Under the pieces are notes generated by a model that was not told the origin of the DNA, searched no databases, and saw only the letters and a program-made list of their open reading frames with translations. Both the position numbers and the translations under genes were made by a program. From an uncultured Anaerolineales bacterium (lineage in GTDB: Bacteria > Chloroflexota > Anaerolineae > Anaerolineales > Villigracilaceae), in the NCBI GenBank assembly GCA_938008865.1, contig CALLJA010000378.1, forward strand, positions 1-12,472: 12,472 nt of DNA, written 5' to 3'. Shown in pieces: positions 1 through 5,711 of the stretch; the stretch's first letter is position 1; each line of letters opens with the position of its first letter.

Positions 1-33
1 CAAGGGTCGCTTGCAATGGCAGGTAAGGAATAA
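1..33 (+). CDS. Possible C-terminal tail of an upstream rightward gene (partial)
   Basis: Frame 1 from the left edge reads ten sense codons (QGSLAMAGKE) and stops with TAA at 31-33, immediately before and overlapping the start of the terminator hairpin at 32-65. A stop codon set right against a terminator is what the end of a real gene looks like. Ten residues identify nothing, so no function is proposed. Frame 3 also stops early, at 26, so the frame choice rests only on the stop-terminator geometry. Confidence 0.3.
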   Translation, partial: QGSLAMAGKE

Positions 34-66
34 AAACTGCGAAGAGAATTCTCTTCGCAGTTTTTT
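32..66. terminator. Bidirectional rho-independent terminator (perfect 34-bp palindrome)
   Basis: Positions 32-48 and 49-65 are exact reverse complements: A5, then CTGCGAAGAGAA, mirrored and ending in a T run at 61-66. The GC-bearing stem has an A tract on one side and a T tract on the other, so it gives a hairpin followed by U residues in both directions. It begins at the putative stop of the rightward gene and ends two bases before the stop of the leftward DinB gene (TAA at 70-68). It fits a shared terminator for two convergent genes. Confidence 0.9.
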
Positions 67-67
67 G

Positions 68-577
68 TTACCAATCGCCTGCATACAGGATGTTGTGCGT
101 TTGAGTGACCCGTTCGATGCGCGCGCGCTGGAGTTCCACCAACTGGCGGATATGCAGGTTGTCGTGCGCGATCCAGCAGGCGAACATCTCGCCCGCTGAA
201 AACGGACCGAACTCCGAGTCGCAGGTGGTGTCCCAGTCCACATCCACCAGGTCGATCAACCAATCCAGGGATTTGCGGCGTTCTTCAAAGAAACTTCCCC
301 TGATCTCTTCGAAATTTTGCTGATTGTACTTGCGGGATATGATCCAACCCTGAGGATCGATCTTGAGCCATTCTCGGTTTTGCGGGTGCAGGATGAAGTC
401 CAGGTGTTCGCGGAAATCCTCGCGCTCCTCGTCGCGCAGGTGACACATCACCTCAAGGATGGACCAGTCCTCGGTCGTGGGTCTGATCTGCGCTTCGGCC
501 TGGGACACGTTCGCGGTCAGGGCGCGGATGATCTCCGTGCTGTTGACCATTTCCTGATAATACTCCGAGAATTTCAT
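68..577 (-). CDS. DinB-like (four-helix bundle) putative metal-dependent transferase
   Basis: The 169-residue protein has the length and pattern of the DinB/YfiT fold, a four-helix bundle with a three-histidine metal site. The likely ligands are H46 (in MCHLRDEE) and the HxxxH pair H138/H142 (in WIAHDNLHIRQ). The N-terminal part, through I31-L47, matches the usual pattern of a tryptophan in a DWSILEV-like segment before the first ligand. Family members include thiol S-transferases (bacillithiol BstA, mycothiol-dependent enzymes), and many have no known substrate. The ATG at 577 follows an AGGTG ribosome site and lies 12 bp after the stop of the PIG-L gene, so the two are probably co-transcribed. 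The gene ends against the terminator at 32-66. The fold is secure, the reaction is not; it need not be related to DNA damage despite the name. Confidence 0.85.
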   Translation of the reverse strand: MKFSEYYQEMVNSTEIIRALTANVSQAEAQIRPTTEDWSILEVMCHLRDEEREDFREHLDFILHPQNREWLKIDPQGWIISRKYNQQNFEEIRGSFFEERRKSLDWLIDLVDVDWDTTCDSEFGPFSAGEMFACWIAHDNLHIRQLVELQRARIERVTQTHNILYAGDW

Positions 578-589
578 GGCACCTCGCTT

Positions 590-1222
590 TCACTCTTCGA
601 ACTTGCCGACGATCCTCAGAATATCAAAACCCTCTGCGAAGGGGACCTCTGCCAGCGCGCCGTGGCGGACCATGATCGAGCGCGTCAGTTCCGAGTTGAA
701 ATAATATTTGTCGCGGTAGGTCTCATACTGTGAGAGCGCCTCGATCTTTTTGTTGACACTTTCTTCCGAGACCTCGACCAGAAAGTGGGGGAAGAAGCCG
801 TACGAGGAGCGTACCACGTCGAAGCCCAGCACCGTGATACCGCGGAAGGCGCGCAGGGCCTCGTCGGTCATGGTGTTGTGGTCCTGGTGGATGTCGCGCT
901 GGGAGTGGACGAAGATCAAGTCGGGCTTGAAGTCCCTGCGCAGCTTTAGGAAATACTCGAGGATCTCTTGGCGCGAATCAGGGAAGACGCGCGTCGTGAA
1001 CGGACCGAAGACCACCTTTTCTGCGGGCACCCCCAGCACTGCCATGGACTTGAGATGCTCGTCCTTGACGTTCTTCAAGTCGGGATTCTTCTGGTTGTCC
1101 GAGAGTGTCACGCACAACACCTCGGTCTTGTCCACGATCTGGTGCAACAAGGCGCCACATCCCAACTCAATATCGTCGGGATGCGCGCCGAGGAAGAGGA
1201 CACGTTTGCCGTAGAAGTTCAT
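590..1222 (-). CDS. PIG-L (LmbE) family zinc-dependent N-deacetylase
   Basis: The 210-residue protein is a typical PIG-L/LmbE deacetylase. The N-terminal beta strand leads into GAHPDDIELGCG (H14, D16, D17), and the second metal motif is HQDH (H112-H115). H14, D17 and H115 are the expected zinc ligands, with one of the motif aspartates as general base. The C-terminal half has the usual pattern of an aromatic FFPHFLVEVS strand, an EALSQY helix and an AEGFDILR segment. Family members remove N-acetyl groups from amino sugars or related conjugates, including GlcNAc-malate and GlcNAc-inositol in thiol biosynthesis, and amide bonds in thiol conjugates. The ATG at 1222 has an AGGAAC ribosome site. 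It sits 12 bp before the DinB gene, a pairing also seen in low-molecular-weight thiol metabolism. The true substrate cannot be read from the sequence; a sugar or nucleotide-sugar is equally possible. Confidence 0.88.
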   Translation of the reverse strand: MNFYGKRVLFLGAHPDDIELGCGALLHQIVDKTEVLCVTLSDNQKNPDLKNVKDEHLKSMAVLGVPAEKVVFGPFTTRVFPDSRQEILEYFLKLRRDFKPDLIFVHSQRDIHQDHNTMTDEALRAFRGITVLGFDVVRSSYGFFPHFLVEVSEESVNKKIEALSQYETYRDKYYFNSELTRSIMVRHGALAEVPFAEGFDILRIVGKFEE

Positions 1223-1231
1223 GGATGTTCC

Positions 1232-1302
1232 TGTAGGGGCGGGGTTTCCCCGCCCCTGGTCTTTTAATTTCCACGCAAGAGCGGCGGGACGCCGCCCCTA
1301 CA
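1232..1302. repeat. REP-like element: two GC hairpins inside an 11-bp inverted repeat
   Basis: The 85-bp gap between the methyltransferase stop and the PIG-L start is almost filled by this element. The outer arms TGTAGGGGCGG (1232-1242) and its exact complement (1292-1302) bracket two compact hairpins. One is GGGGCGGGG/TTT/CCCCGCCCC (1236-1256) and the other is GCGGCG/GGA/CGCCGC (1281-1295). This layout resembles BIME/REP-type intergenic repeats, which are normally present in many genomic copies; only one copy is in this window. On the minus-strand transcript it could terminate or attenuate readthrough from the methyltransferase into PIG-L, but there is no T tract. Confidence 0.75.
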
Positions 1303-1307
1303 ATAAA

Positions 1308-2108
1308 TTATTTCGTCGCCAGGATGCCGCCGACGACCTTGGTCATTACCAGCTTGCCGTCGCGGTCGAGCCACTTCTGGGCCACAGCCTGGATCTTTCC
1401 GATCAGGGCCTCGTACTCGTCCTTGCCGTTGAACATCGAAGTCCACAACTTGCGGTCTTCGCTCAACGAGGCGCGCACGTATTCAATGAACGGGGCCACT
1501 TCGGGGAAGGTCAGGTGATTCTCGAACTTGTGCAGTTCGGTCTTGGCGAAGATGCGGTCGATGGTGTTGAAGATGTCGCCTTTGAAGCGGCTGGAGCCTG
1601 GCATGGGCGGGATGGTCTGGTCGGTGGCTTCCTTGATGATGTCGTAGAACATCTGCTTGTTCTCGGGCAGCGGACCCGAGACAAACAGGCGTCCACCTGG
1701 CTTGAGCACGCGATGCGCCTCACCGAAGGTAAAGTCCAAGTCTGAGGCGTAGTAGATCGCGAAAGCGCTGGTGCACAGGTCGAAGGTATTTTCATCAAAG
1801 TTGAACGGCTTGTTGAAATCGAGGAACTGGAAGTCGATATCCGCGCCAATTTTTTGATTCTTCTCGCGCGCCTTGCCAAGCAACTCTTCTGAGAAGTCGC
1901 CGCCCGTGATCTTCGCGCCGCCGCGGGTGTATTCGTTAAATAAAAAGCACAGTTTTCCCGCGCCGCAGCCCACGTCGAGGATGCTCATGCCCGCCTGCGG
2001 CTTGAGCAAGTCGTTGGTCCAAACGTCGATATTGGCCGAGCCATATTTTTCGTGGATGTCGATGCGAGTCAGCAGATCCTTGCTGGGTTCCTGGTAATTG
2101 ATTTGCAT
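1308..2108 (-). CDS. Class I SAM-dependent methyltransferase
   Basis: The 266-residue protein has a Rossmann-fold methyltransferase core. Motif I is ILDVGCGAGK (residues 43-52), followed by an acidic SAM-ribose position in GGDFSEE (D71), a motif around QFLDFNKPF (94-102), and the Methyltransf_11-type AHRVLKPGGRLFVSGP (131-146). The N-terminal helix (residues 10-30) is typical of small-molecule methyltransferases. The C-terminal part, with an AQKWLDRDGKLVMTK-like segment, resembles enzymes of the UbiE/class I group, but the substrate is not evident. The ATG at 2108 has a strong AAGGAGAG ribosome site, and a well-formed promoter with an overlapping inverted repeat lies upstream, so this is a separate transcription unit from the hydrogenase operon. 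Readthrough into PIG-L/DinB is possible but would cross the REP-like element. Confidence 0.88.
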   Translation of the reverse strand: MQINYQEPSKDLLTRIDIHEKYGSANIDVWTNDLLKPQAGMSILDVGCGAGKLCFLFNEYTRGGAKITGGDFSEELLGKAREKNQKIGADIDFQFLDFNKPFNFDENTFDLCTSAFAIYYASDLDFTFGEAHRVLKPGGRLFVSGPLPENKQMFYDIIKEATDQTIPPMPGSSRFKGDIFNTIDRIFAKTELHKFENHLTFPEVAPFIEYVRASLSEDRKLWTSMFNGKDEYEALIGKIQAVAQKWLDRDGKLVMTKVVGGILATK

Positions 2109-2135
2109 GGGTCTCTCCTTGTTGAGTGTGATTGG

Positions 2136-2164
2136 ATTATAAACGGGACAATTCCAAAATTCAA
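2136..2164 (-). promoter_or_regulatory. Sigma70-type promoter of the methyltransferase gene
   Basis: On the minus strand, TTGAAT (2164-2159) is followed by a 17-base spacer and a perfect TATAAT (2141-2136). Predicted initiation near 2129 leaves a leader of about 20 bases containing AAGGAGAG before the ATG at 2108. The -35 box and part of the spacer lie inside the inverted repeat at 2149-2183. Confidence 0.75.
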
Positions 2165-2183
2165 GTGCTGAATTTTGGAATTG
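2149..2183. repeat. Perfect 15-bp inverted repeat overlapping the -35 region (candidate operator)
   Basis: The arms CAATTCCAAAATTCA (2149-2163) and its exact complement (2169-2183) flank a 5-base loop. The element covers the -35 hexamer and part of the spacer of the methyltransferase promoter, so a dimeric repressor bound here would occlude RNA polymerase. It also lies 43 bp after the stop of the hydrogenase protease, so it could act as a weak AT-rich terminator hairpin; however, it has no GC core and no downstream U run on the minus strand. The operator reading is preferred. Confidence 0.7.
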
Positions 2184-2225
2184 CTCTCCGTGATGGGGAT
2201 TTTATGGGTAGGGAAGTCTCAAAAC

Positions 2226-2699
2226 CTATTGCAGTTTTTCCCGTGCGAAGTCTTCGATCCACGCGCAGACAACAGGCAGGGCCGCCTCGACCTCGGGGCT
2301 GAGGCCTGCGCCGATCTCCATTTGCCCTGCCTCGATACCGATCAGGTGGATGGGGGGCAGGGTCAGCCCGAGTTGGCGGGCCAGGCCCAGGGTCTCGGCC
2401 ACGCCCCAACCGTGGGCGGAGGTGGAATCCGCTGTAAAGGCGAGCAACTCCTCGGGGCCGATTCGGTGAACGGTCCCAACTTTGGCGCCGCTCTGGACCG
2501 CATCCACCAGCAGGACGGAATCCGCCCCCTCGAACAAATCCAGCAGACCCACGCCAGGCAGTTCACAAACCTCCACCTGGACCTCGGGCCTGCTGGCCGT
2601 TTCGTTGAATTCTCCCTGCCATCGGCGGACGGCTTCCAGCCCCACGGCGTCATCGCCGCGAAAGCCCTGACCGATGCCGATGATTGTTAATTTGCTCAT
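2226..2699 (-). CDS. NiFe-hydrogenase maturation protease (HyaD/HybD-type, peptidase M52)
   Basis: The 157-residue protein starts with the family signature IGIGQGFRGDDAVG. The three expected nickel-sensing positions are visible: an acidic residue in GDDAVG, D in VLLVDAVQSG, and H in STSAHGWG. These enzymes recognise nickel inserted into the large subunit and cut its C-terminal extension, allowing the active site to close. The substrate is almost surely the HydA encoded immediately upstream. The start is taken as ATG at 2699, because the usual glycine-rich N-terminus follows directly; a GTG at 2714 would add five residues. Unlike the other operon genes it has no recognisable Shine-Dalgarno sequence. 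A 66-bp inverted repeat occupies the gap to HydA and runs up to this start. Translation may therefore be weak or structure-dependent. Confidence 0.88.
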   Translation of the reverse strand: MSKLTIIGIGQGFRGDDAVGLEAVRRWQGEFNETASRPEVQVEVCELPGVGLLDLFEGADSVLLVDAVQSGAKVGTVHRIGPEELLAFTADSTSAHGWGVAETLGLARQLGLTLPPIHLIGIEAGQMEIGAGLSPEVEAALPVVCAWIEDFAREKLQ

Positions 2700-2706
2700 G
2701 CTGAAA

Positions 2707-2772
2707 TTCACCACAGATAAACACGGATGGACAGATCAAAAATCCATTTTATCTGTGTTCATCTGTGGTTGA
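2707..2772. repeat. Interspersed imperfect inverted repeat (CCACAGAT/ATCTGTGG type)
   Basis: The arms at 2711-2728 (CCACAGATAAACACGGAT) and 2751-2768 pair at 16 of 18 positions. Flanking TTCA/TTGAA bases extend the pairing with a one-base offset, and ATGGA/TCCAT (2727-2731, 2743-2747) nests inside. The arm itself is built from near-repeats of an ACAGAT-AACAC unit. Very similar CCACAGATGAACACAGAT sequences are known as dispersed intergenic repeats in many bacterial genomes. It lies between the hydA stop (2779-2777) and the protease start and would fold into a long hairpin in the operon mRNA. Confidence 0.75.
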
Positions 2773-2776
2773 AATA

Positions 2777-4060
2777 CTAAACGTTCTCCACTTTCAGCTT
2801 GAGGAAGTGCGTGGCGCACGAGATGCACGGGTCATACGCGCGGACCAGATGCTCGGCGGTCAGCGTGGCCTCTTCGTGCGGCATCTCCACGATCTTGGGC
2901 GCCAGCGCGAACAGGTCGGCTTCGATGCGCGGCAGGTTCTGCGCTGTGGGCGGCGTGATCTTGGCAAACGTGACCAGGCCCTGATCGTCGATCTTGTAGC
3001 GGTGATAGAGCAACCCGCGCGGGGCCTCGGTGGCGCCTGTGCCTTCGCCAGCCTTTAATTTCAAGTTGACGTAGGAGCGGCCTTCGGGTTTGTACGAGTT
3101 GACCAACTGGATGGCCTCTTCGTAAAAATGGACTAGCTCGATGGCGCGTGCCAGCAGCGACTTGTACGGATTCTTGAGCGGCAGTTCGACGCCCGTGTCC
3201 TTGAGCGCCTGTTTGGCGGCGGGGGACAACTGCTGGTTGTTCAGGTTCAGGCGCGCCAGCGGGCCGACCAGGTAGGTGCTGCCGTCCACGGTGTGGCTGT
3301 GCAGCGCGTTCGAGTGCTTGACGTGTTCCTCGATGTAGCCGTTTTCGTACTCGGGGATGGTCAGTACGCGGCCCTTGGAGGAAAGCACCTCGCCTTCGAT
3401 GACGCCGTATTCGTTGGGATGATGCAGCGCCACGAACTCGTAGTCAATCTCCAGGTCGGGATAGGGCAGCGTAGCGGCCCACTTGGCGCATTCGATCGAG
3501 GCAGCCAGACCCCATTCGAGGTCGGGCAGCAAGGCCTTGAGGTCCGCGGCCTTGGGCCAGCGATAGAAGCCGCCCACACACACGTTGACGGGGTGTACGG
3601 AGCGTCCGCCAATGGCCTTGAGCAGGTTGTTGCCGATCTTCTTCAGGCGCAGGGCGTTCTTGACGACGTCGGGCGCGGTGGCGGCCAGTTCCAGCGCCGA
3701 CTGGACTCCCAGCATATCGGGCGCCTGCAAGAGGTAGATGTGTAGCGCATGGCTTTCGATATATTCGCCGCAATACATCAGGCGGCGTAGCAGACGCGCC
3801 TGCGGATGAATGGTTACGCCCAATGCGCGTTCGAGCGCGTAGACGGAGCTCATCTGATAGGCCACGGGACAGATGCCGCAGATGCGGGCGGTGATGTCGG
3901 GCACTTCCTGCAGGAAGCGGCCGACCAGGAAGCCTTCGAAGAATCGCGGCGGTTCGTAGATGTCGAGGCGGATCTCCACGGCTTTGCCGTCTTGCAGGCC
4001 GATGAACAGGCCGCCTTCGCCTTCCACGCGAGCCAGGGCGGGGACTTCGATGTTTTTCAT
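2777..4060 (-). CDS. hydA: Group 3b NiFe-hydrogenase large (alpha) subunit
   Basis: This 427-residue protein is the catalytic subunit holding the NiFe(CN)2CO site. The L1 motif RICGICPVAYQMSSV places C61 and C64 near the N-terminus. The L2 motif DPCISCATH gives C412 and C415 and ends at H418. Nine further residues (FLKLKVENV) follow and are the expected extension removed by the maturation protease encoded next. The CPVAYQMS and SCATH forms of L1 and L2 are those of cytoplasmic, NAD(P)-linked group 3b enzymes (Pyrococcus sulfhydrogenase type), which oxidise H2 or evolve it reversibly and can reduce sulfur in some species. Its ATG overlaps the hydD stop in an ATGA arrangement, after an AAGGAG site. 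There is no signal peptide, consistent with a soluble cytoplasmic enzyme. Subtype assignment rests on motifs and operon order. Confidence 0.95.
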   Translation of the reverse strand: MKNIEVPALARVEGEGGLFIGLQDGKAVEIRLDIYEPPRFFEGFLVGRFLQEVPDITARICGICPVAYQMSSVYALERALGVTIHPQARLLRRLMYCGEYIESHALHIYLLQAPDMLGVQSALELAATAPDVVKNALRLKKIGNNLLKAIGGRSVHPVNVCVGGFYRWPKAADLKALLPDLEWGLAASIECAKWAATLPYPDLEIDYEFVALHHPNEYGVIEGEVLSSKGRVLTIPEYENGYIEEHVKHSNALHSHTVDGSTYLVGPLARLNLNNQQLSPAAKQALKDTGVELPLKNPYKSLLARAIELVHFYEEAIQLVNSYKPEGRSYVNLKLKAGEGTGATEAPRGLLYHRYKIDDQGLVTFAKITPPTAQNLPRIEADLFALAPKIVEMPHEEATLTAEHLVRAYDPCISCATHFLKLKVENV

Positions 4061-4842
4061 TTGGACTCCTTGAGGAGCACATCCGCGGTTTCACGGAAGG
4101 CGGGCGCGTACCCGCTGATGCCGCGGAACAGGCGCACGGTCTCACCAGGGGTGCGTTCGAGTTTGGTCAGGATGTTGGTGAGCGAGTCGAGGTTGGTGGA
4201 GCGGGTTGGGCCGAAGCAGCCGTAGCATCCGCGCCCGTTGGCGGGGCAGATGGCGCCGCATCCCGCCTGGGTGGCGGGACCGATGCACGGGGTGCCCTTA
4301 TCGACCAGCACGCAGATGGCGCCGCGGCGTTTGCATTCCAGGCACACGCTGTAGGCGGGCAGGTTGGGGCGGCGGTTGTTGAGCAGCGCGCTGATGACCT
4401 CCAACACCTGGCCCTTGTTGACGGGGCAGCCCCACAACTCCATGTCCACGGGCACATGCTCGGCGATGGGGGTGGCGGTGTCGAGGTAGTGCAGGAATTC
4501 GGGATGGTCATAGACGGTTTGTGCGTAGGCTTTGGCGTCGGTGAAGTTGCGCAGAGACTGGATGCCACCTGCGGTGGCGCAGGTGCCCAGCGCGATCAAC
4601 ACCTTCGACTGGCGGCGGATTTCGCGGATGCGTTCCGCTTCGTGCGGTGTGGTGATCGAACCTTCGACAATGGCGATGTCGTACGGACCTGGGCGCTCGG
4701 CGCGGGTGGCTTCGAGGAAGTAGGCAATATCGAGGGCGCCTGCGATGTCGAGCAGTTCATCCTCCATGTTCAGAATGGAGAGCTGGCATCCGTCGCAGGA
4801 GGAGAACTTGTAAACGGCGAGGGTGGGTTTATGGGGACTCAT
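4057..4842 (-). CDS. hydD: Group 3b NiFe-hydrogenase small (delta) subunit
   Basis: The 261-residue electron-transfer subunit partners HydA. Its twelve conserved-looking cysteines are enough for three [4Fe-4S] clusters. The proximal set is C16 and C19 (SSCDGCQ), C88 (LGTCAT) and C139 (WGCPVN). Eight more lie between C167 and C209 in the segment with CLEC and GCYGCFGP. It lacks the Tat signal and C-terminal anchor of membrane hydrogenases, so it is cytoplasmic. The frame stays open upstream to 4956, but that would overlap hydG by over 110 bases with unrelated, basic sequence. The ATG at 4842 is preferred: it has GGAGGAG upstream, shares one base with the hydG stop (TAATG), and begins directly with the family's N-terminal strand. 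The overlap implies translational coupling. Confidence 0.95.
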   Translation of the reverse strand: MSPHKPTLAVYKFSSCDGCQLSILNMEDELLDIAGALDIAYFLEATRAERPGPYDIAIVEGSITTPHEAERIREIRRQSKVLIALGTCATAGGIQSLRNFTDAKAYAQTVYDHPEFLHYLDTATPIAEHVPVDMELWGCPVNKGQVLEVISALLNNRRPNLPAYSVCLECKRRGAICVLVDKGTPCIGPATQAGCGAICPANGRGCYGCFGPTRSTNLDSLTNILTKLERTPGETVRLFRGISGYAPAFRETADVLLKESK

Positions 4843-5711
4843 TAGAACTCCTCCACATTGAAGTAGGGCTGTAACGCGTCGAAGCGGAAGACGGCGCCGT
4901 CCTTGCAGATGAAGTACGGGCCAAGCTGACAGTGGCCGCAGGAGCCCTGCCCGCACTTCATGTTGCGCTCGAGCGAAACGTAGATCTGCTCGGCGGGAAC
5001 GCGGCGGGCGAGGCCTTCGTACACCACGAAGCGGATCATGATCTCGGGTCCGCAGGTGAGCACCACGCTGTTGGGCGCGTCCATGCGGAAGCGGTAGAAC
5101 AGCATCGGCACCACGCCGACCTGTCCCTGCCAGTCTTCATCGGCGCGGTCCACGGTGACCTGTACCTGGATGCCTGCGCGTTCCCATTCCTCGAACTCGG
5201 TCGGGTAGAGCAGGTCCTTCGGGGTGCGAGCGCCGTACAGCAGGTAGACCTTGCCGAACTTCTCGCGGTTGTTCATGATGTGATAGATCGCGGGGCGCAG
5301 GGGCGGCAGGCCGATGCCGCCGCAGGCGATGATCACGTCATGGCCTTCCATTTCCTTCATCGGCCAGCAGGAACCGAATGGCCCGCGAATGCCGACGATG
5401 TCGCCCACTTTCAGGCGGCTGATGGCGCGGGTGACGTTGCCCACGAAACGGATGGTATGGCCGACCAGGCTCGGATCCGCAGGGTTGGAACTGATCGAGA
5501 TGGCGGCCTCTCCGTAGCCAGGCAGGTAGACCATGTTGAACTGTCCAGGCTCGAAGGTGTAGGCGGCGGCCACAGCGGGGTCGGTGAACTTGAGCCAGTA
5601 GGTGGAGATACCTTCCGCCTCGGGGGTGATGTCGGTGACCTCGGCCCAAACGGGTTCGAGCAGGCGCTCGGTGGGGGAGGCGGGGGAGTGTGCGTGAACG
5701 TGGGTAGCCAT
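4842..5711 (-). CDS. hydG: Group 3b hydrogenase diaphorase (gamma) subunit, FAD/NAD(P)-binding with [2Fe-2S]
   Basis: This 289-residue protein is a ferredoxin-NADP reductase-like subunit that passes electrons between the hydrogenase Fe-S chain and NAD(P). The FAD domain runs to about residue 115, with FEPGQF (53-58) and AISISSNP (70-77). The nucleotide-binding domain follows, with ACGGIGLPPLRP (129-140) and LTCGPEIM (218-225). The C-terminus binds a [2Fe-2S] cluster through C253, C258, C261 and C269 (KCGQGSCGHC...C). Sequence alone does not tell NADP from NAD specificity. The frame is open back to 6452, but those extra residues are arginine-rich shadow of hydB. The ATG at 5711 has AAGGAG eight bases upstream and shares one base with the hydB stop (TGATG), so it is taken as the start. 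Confidence 0.95.
   Translation of the reverse strand: MATHVHAHSPASPTERLLEPVWAEVTDITPEAEGISTYWLKFTDPAVAAAYTFEPGQFNMVYLPGYGEAAISISSNPADPSLVGHTIRFVGNVTRAISRLKVGDIVGIRGPFGSCWPMKEMEGHDVIIACGGIGLPPLRPAIYHIMNNREKFGKVYLLYGARTPKDLLYPTEFEEWERAGIQVQVTVDRADEDWQGQVGVVPMLFYRFRMDAPNSVVLTCGPEIMIRFVVYEGLARRVPAEQIYVSLERNMKCGQGSCGHCQLGPYFICKDGAVFRFDALQPYFNVEEF

Noticed and set aside
1232..1302. CRISPR-like or multi-copy repeat array
   Set aside because: There is one element with two unlike hairpins and no repeat-spacer periodicity. No cas genes are present in the window.
4843..4956. N-terminal extension of the hydD frame
   Set aside because: It would overlap the end of hydG including its [2Fe-2S] motif. The ATG at 4842 has GGAGGAG upstream and a TAATG junction.
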